This document shows positions 17,152 to 21,064 of a stretch of 21,064 nt of DNA, one piece after another (position 1 is the first letter of the stretch; the number at the start of each line of letters is the position of its first letter). This DNA comes from Thiotrichaceae bacterium (lineage in GTDB: Bacteria; Pseudomonadota; Gammaproteobacteria; Thiotrichales; Thiotrichaceae). The notes below the pieces were generated by a model, which saw only the letters and a list, made by a program, of their open reading frames with translations, did not search any database and was not told where the DNA came from. Position numbers and translations under genes: made by a program. The stretch covers positions 1-21,064 of the forward strand of contig JALVDQ010000449.1 in the NCBI GenBank assembly GCA_027008885.1. Reading direction: 5' to 3'.

Positions 17152-17176
17152 TATGTTGGATCACGCTACGCCAGCT

Positions 17177-18169
17177 CTACAAATGATAGCCCTGTAATAC
17201 CTGCAAATAATTAACCCGTTCAAATGCAATCGGGTTAATGGCTTTACCTTTGCTTACGCTGCCTTTTAACTGGCTGACGGATTCATATTCGTTTTCTTCC
17301 AGCCAGCGGCTCATTTCCTCAAGTATATCTTTAATAACCGCAGCTCCCTGTTTTAATAATACCGAGCAGACATGCGTAACATCAGCCCCTGCCATGAGCA
17401 GTTTAATCACCGCATTGGCATCGTGTATACCACCTGTTGCTGCCAGGGATAGCCCGGTCTGTCCGTATAATAACGCAATCCAGTGCATTCTTAATAAAGA
17501 TTCATAGGGGCTGGAGAGCTGCAGTGTGGCATCAATTTCTAATGTTTCAAGATTAATATCTGGCTGATAAAAACGGTTAAAGAGTGACACGCCATCTGCG
17601 CCCGCATTTTCAAGTTGTTTGATAAAGTGAGCGGGTGAACTGAACTGTGAGGTTAACTTGCAGGTAACGGGAATAGAGACTTGCTGCCTGACCGCTTTGA
17701 TAATATCAATATAGCGCGTCTCTACATCGGTGCCTGATTCGTTAATATCGGTAGGAATGTGGTAGATATTTAACTCCAGGGCATCCGCTCCGGCTTCTTC
17801 AATATCTTTTGCGTGTTCAATCCAGCCGCCGTTGGTAGTGCCGTTGAGACTGGCAATAACAGGGATTTCCAATGATGTCTTGAGTTTTCCCAGTTGCTCC
17901 AGATACAGCTCCAGACAGTTTTTATAACAATCGGGCAGGGGCAGGTAGCTGTCGGCTTCAGCACTGCCTAATGCCTGTGCGTGCATTAAATTATCAAAAG
18001 TTTCATCTTCTTCAATAATTTCTTCTTCAAAGAGTGAGTACATAACCAGTGCCGAAGCACCCGCGTCTTCAAGCGCTCTGGCGCTGTCTGTATTTTTACT
18101 CAGTGGCGAGGCAGAAGGTACAATGGGGTTTTTCAGAGATAGCCCGAGATAATTTGTTGTAATATCCAT
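17177..18169 (-). CDS. Dihydroorotate dehydrogenase-like FMN-barrel protein
   Basis: A 330-residue beta/alpha-barrel flavoprotein of the DHOD superfamily. LKNPIVPSASP at 12-22, IPVIASLNGTT (about 102-112), a probable FMN-contact Lys171 in IPVTCKL and ATGGIHDANAVIKLLMAGAD (phosphate-binding region) support FMN binding. The catalytic loop differs from true DHODs: ELNIYHIPT at 132-140 stands where the ELNIS/CPN-type segment would be. I therefore do not call it PyrD. The start ATG overlaps the nifJ stop (TAATG), so it is probably translated from the nifJ mRNA. Proteins of this type are often annotated next to PFOR genes; the function is not known to me. A role in electron transfer with PFOR is inference. 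No signal peptide. Confidence 0.85.
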   Translation of the reverse strand: MDITTNYLGLSLKNPIVPSASPLSKNTDSARALEDAGASALVMYSLFEEEIIEEDETFDNLMHAQALGSAEADSYLPLPDCYKNCLELYLEQLGKLKTSLEIPVIASLNGTTNGGWIEHAKDIEEAGADALELNIYHIPTDINESGTDVETRYIDIIKAVRQQVSIPVTCKLTSQFSSPAHFIKQLENAGADGVSLFNRFYQPDINLETLEIDATLQLSSPYESLLRMHWIALLYGQTGLSLAATGGIHDANAVIKLLMAGADVTHVCSVLLKQGAAVIKDILEEMSRWLEENEYESVSQLKGSVSKGKAINPIAFERVNYLQVLQGYHL

Positions 18170-21064
18170 TAGTTTTTTTCCTCTTTTAAGTCTTCGTCGC
18201 TTATATCTTCAACGGCAAGTTCAGAAAGTTGTTTAAGGTGCTGATAACGCTCCAGCACGGCTTTTTGTTCGGCTTCTAGCAGCTTTTTGGCATTTTCCGG
18301 ATGGGTGCGCCATAAAACGCTGAAACGGTTCTCTGTTTTATAATAATCACCCAATGCGATTGACGGTTCTTTTGAATCAAGCTGCAAGGGATTTTTTCCC
18401 TGAAGTTCTAATCTTGGATCATAGCGGTAAAGACTCCAAAAGCCACTATTAACCGCCAGCTTTTGTTGCTGGTGATTATTGCTTAAATCAATGCCATGCG
18501 CGGTGCAGGGGCTATAAGCAATAATCAGGGAAGGACCATCCCATGATTCTGCCTCCCGGAAAGCCTTGAGTGTATGCACATCTTTACTGCCGTAAGCAAC
18601 ACTTGCCACATACACATGCCGGTATGACATGGCGATGGCACCCAGGTCTTTCTTGCCGACTGCTTTACCGCTGGCAGCAAATTTTGCGACTGCACCACGC
18701 GGAGTTGCCTTTGATTTTTGCCCGCCGGTATTCGAGTAAACCTCGGTATCAAGCACCAGAATATTAACATTTCGCCCTGATGCAAGTACATGGTCAAGAC
18801 CACCAAAGCCTATATCATAAGCCCAGCCGTCACCACCGATAATCCAGACGCTTTTCCTCGCCAGGTAATCAATAACGGATAACAAGCTTTTTGCCTGTTG
18901 CGAATTAATTTTTTCAAGCTTTTCCCTGATCACCTGAATACGTTCACGCTGTTCAAAAATACCCGGTTCATGCGACTGATCCGCATCTAAAAGTGCCTGT
19001 ACTTCGGTTTCCCCCAGTTTTTTACGCAAGTCATCGGGCAGGTTTGCAAGCAACTCCCTGGCATATTGTTGGTGTTTGTCTATGGCTAATCTAAAGCCTA
19101 AGCCAAATTCGGCGTTGTCTTCAAAAAGTGAATTGGACCAGGCAGGTCCGCGTCCTTCAGAATTGGTGGTATAGGGCGTTGCGGGCAGATTGCCTCCATA
19201 AATGGAAGAACAGCCTGTGGCATTGGCAATCACCATGCGATCACCAAATAACTGCGTTGCCAAACGGATATAGGGTGTTTCACCACAGCCCAGGCAGGCA
19301 CTGGAAAATTCAAATAATGGCTGTGCCATCATCGCAACTTTCATTTTTCCCCATTGAATTTTATTGCGGTCATATTCAGGAATACTCAGGAAAAAATCCC
19401 AGTTTTGCCTTTCCTGTTGGCGCAGTGGTGCCTGGGGCTGCATATTTAATGCTTTATGACTGGGGTTTGATTTATCCCGCGCAGGACAAATATCCACACA
19501 GAGATTACAGCCGGTGCAATCTTCTGCCGCAACTTGATAACTCACATGCAGGTTATCAAATTCCTTGCCTTTAATGGGAACATGCTTGAAAGTTGCTGGC
19601 GCATCTTTGGCAAATTCGGCAGGGAAGACCTTGCTGCGAATAGCAGAATGCGGACAAACAAAGGGACATTTTCCGCAGAAAATGCACAGCTCTTCATCCC
19701 AAACGGGAATTTCCAGGGCAATATTGCGTTTTTCCCATGCCGCAGTGCCAAGTGGGTAAGTGCCATCATTAGGCAACTGGCTTACTCTAAGGTCATCCCC
19801 TTTTCCGGCAATGATGGTAGCTGTGACTGTTTTTACAAATTCTGGAGCGATTGAAGGAACAGGGGCTTGCAGCTCAATATCACTGCTGACGGCATCGGGG
19901 ATAGTCACTTGATGCAGATTTTGCAGCGTTGCATCAATCGCCGCAAAATTCATTTGCACGACTTTTTTGCCCTTTTTACCGTAGCTTTTCTCAACGCTCT
20001 GCTTGATTTTCTGGATTGCTTCAGCGCGTGGCAAAACACCGGAAATCGCAAAGAAGCAGGTTTGCATAATGGTATTGATGCGCCGTTTCATACCGTTTTC
20101 CGAGGCGACCCGATACGCATCAATAATGAAAAACTGTATGTTTTTATCAAGAATTTTCTGCTGCATGGAACGTGGCAAAGTGTGCCATGCCTGCTCCTTG
20201 CTGGCTGCTGTGTTGAGCAGGAAAACAGCGCCGTTGGCTGCCTTGTCCAGCATTGGGTAGCGTTCTAGAAATATGGTTTGATGGCAGCCAATAAACTGCG
20301 CGTCATTATCATCAATTAAATAGCTGGATTGAATTGGTTTGTTGCTAAAGCGCAAGTGTGAAACGGTCACCGCCCCTGATTTTTTGGAATCATAAACAAA
20401 ATAGCCCTGGCAGAATTGATCGGTTTCTTCGCCTATGATTTTCAAGGTGTTTTTATTGGCGCTCACGGTGCCATCGGAGCCTAAGCCATAAAATAGATAC
20501 TGTTTCACGTCTTGCAGTGCATCGGTGCGCAGTTTTTTATCCCATTTGAGGCTGGTACAGCTCAGATCATCATGGATGCCGATGGTAAAATGGTTTTTCG
20601 GCTGATCCTGTTTGAGGTTGTCATACACAGCGCTGATCATGCCTGGCGTGAACTCTTTGGATGAAAGACCATAGCGTCCACCCACGACTCTCGGCATGGT
20701 GCTGAACTTGTCACCACCTGAACCCATATAGTCCGCCACTCCACTCAATACATCCTTGTATAATGGCTCACCCTCTGAACCTGGCTCCTTGCAGCGATCC
20801 AGCACGGCTATTCTGGTTGTTGTCGCAGGTAGTGCTGCAATTAGGTGGCGGCTTGAAAATGGGCGATATAAGCGCACGGCAACAACGCCTACTTTCTCAC
20901 CACGAAGGAGTAAATGCTCAACCGTCTCTCTGACAGCTTCAGTGCCAGAACCCATAATAACAACAATATACTCTGCCTGCTCAGAGCCAAAATAATCAAA
21001 AAGCTTGTATTCCCGCCCTGTAAGTTTGGCAAACTGATCCATTTTAGATTGAACAATAGCAGGA
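18169..21064 (-). CDS. nifJ: Pyruvate:ferredoxin (flavodoxin) oxidoreductase, 5' end outside window
   Basis: Oxidatively decarboxylates pyruvate with CoA to acetyl-CoA, reducing ferredoxin or flavodoxin; cytosolic, oxygen-sensitive in most hosts. The frame is open to the window edge (PAIVQSK precedes Met at 21042), so about 220-240 N-terminal residues of this roughly 1190-residue enzyme are missing. Counting from Met 21042: two ferredoxin motifs at Cys453/456/459/463 and Cys509/512/515/519; the proximal cluster ligands Cys583, Cys586, Cys611 and Cys846, whose spacing fits the Desulfovibrio africanus enzyme; and a TPP-binding block GGDGWAYDIGFGGLDHV with DTEVYSNTGGQKSKATP. GSGTEAVRETVEHLL near the visible start belongs to the transketolase C-like domain. 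All cofactor motifs in view are intact. It is followed by the DHOD-like gene with a 1-base overlap. Confidence 0.95.
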   Translation of the reverse strand, partial: PAIVQSKMDQFAKLTGREYKLFDYFGSEQAEYIVVIMGSGTEAVRETVEHLLLRGEKVGVVAVRLYRPFSSRHLIAALPATTTRIAVLDRCKEPGSEGEPLYKDVLSGVADYMGSGGDKFSTMPRVVGGRYGLSSKEFTPGMISAVYDNLKQDQPKNHFTIGIHDDLSCTSLKWDKKLRTDALQDVKQYLFYGLGSDGTVSANKNTLKIIGEETDQFCQGYFVYDSKKSGAVTVSHLRFSNKPIQSSYLIDDNDAQFIGCHQTIFLERYPMLDKAANGAVFLLNTAASKEQAWHTLPRSMQQKILDKNIQFFIIDAYRVASENGMKRRINTIMQTCFFAISGVLPRAEAIQKIKQSVEKSYGKKGKKVVQMNFAAIDATLQNLHQVTIPDAVSSDIELQAPVPSIAPEFVKTVTATIIAGKGDDLRVSQLPNDGTYPLGTAAWEKRNIALEIPVWDEELCIFCGKCPFVCPHSAIRSKVFPAEFAKDAPATFKHVPIKGKEFDNLHVSYQVAAEDCTGCNLCVDICPARDKSNPSHKALNMQPQAPLRQQERQNWDFFLSIPEYDRNKIQWGKMKVAMMAQPLFEFSSACLGCGETPYIRLATQLFGDRMVIANATGCSSIYGGNLPATPYTTNSEGRGPAWSNSLFEDNAEFGLGFRLAIDKHQQYARELLANLPDDLRKKLGETEVQALLDADQSHEPGIFEQRERIQVIREKLEKINSQQAKSLLSVIDYLARKSVWIIGGDGWAYDIGFGGLDHVLASGRNVNILVLDTEVYSNTGGQKSKATPRGAVAKFAASGKAVGKKDLGAIAMSYRHVYVASVAYGSKDVHTLKAFREAESWDGPSLIIAYSPCTAHGIDLSNNHQQQKLAVNSGFWSLYRYDPRLELQGKNPLQLDSKEPSIALGDYYKTENRFSVLWRTHPENAKKLLEAEQKAVLERYQHLKQLSELAVEDISDEDLKEEKN

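Larger units (their letters stand above)
16846..17176. other. Repeat-filled convergent intergenic region (nusB / DHOD-like)
   Basis: The 331-bp gap is made almost entirely of repeats: a CCCGTAT/ATACGGG palindrome at 16864-16890; composite copy B (16902-17018); a GTTGGATTA/TAATCCAAC palindrome (17022-17047); composite copy C (17054-17151); and a truncated second palindrome (17154-17173) that ends 3 bp from the stop codon of the minus-strand gene. No gene. It probably serves as the termination zone for both transcripts (inference). Confidence 0.7.

Noticed and set aside
21040..21042. ATG as the true start of nifJ
   Set aside because: The frame continues to the window edge with family-like residues, and the whole N-terminal pyrimidine-binding domain is missing, so the gene is cut by the window rather than short.

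Overview
The window looks like chromosomal DNA from a gammaproteobacterium with moderate GC. The evidence is the dnaG-rpoD pair followed by a CAU-anticodon tRNA, a long-form GltB with its GltD, the cluster ribE-ribB(A)-ribH-nusB, and typical primary sigma factor and primase sequences. I cannot place it below class. No plasmid, phage, transposase, CRISPR or rRNA gene is visible. The coding content is mostly housekeeping. The unusual material lies between the genes, where several families of short interspersed repeats occupy most of the larger gaps.

Layout on the + strand: a stand-alone NirB/rubredoxin-reductase-like flavoprotein (397-1617); a 588-bp gap with a strong AT-rich hairpin, a MITE-like hairpin element and a 12-bp tandem repeat; gltB (2206-6804) and gltD (6817-8292), which form NADPH glutamate synthase; a 290-bp repeat-filled gap; dnaG (8583-10340); a 290-bp leader with a hairpin; rpoD (10631-12622); a tRNA with CAU anticodon, probably tRNA-Ile2, with its own promoter and terminator (12660-12832); a secreted SLT-type lytic transglycosylase (13122-13952); another MITE-like hairpin copy; and the riboflavin genes ribE, ribB(A) and ribH followed by nusB (14084-16845). 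A 331-bp gap of tandem composite repeats separates nusB from a convergent minus-strand operon. That operon holds nifJ (pyruvate:ferredoxin oxidoreductase, its 5' end cut by the window edge) and a dihydroorotate dehydrogenase-like flavoprotein that starts inside the nifJ stop codon (TAATG).

Functional groups: glutamate synthase for nitrogen assimilation, possibly with the upstream flavoprotein as a redox partner; primase, sigma-70 and a decoding tRNA, the core of the macromolecular synthesis operon but without rpsU in its usual place; the last steps of riboflavin synthesis, with a RibBA whose GTP cyclohydrolase II half has lost its zinc ligands, so a separate RibA should exist elsewhere; and a PFOR module with an FMN-barrel partner.

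The best candidates for something undescribed are: (i) a composite repeat made of a REP-like palindrome, a variable run of AGAGGAC heptamers and a sharply conserved 20-bp end box, TACCCATCCCCCCTGTTTTT, which also occurs alone; (ii) a second hairpin family with GAACCTGTC-type ends; (iii) the translationally coupled nifJ/DHOD-like pair.
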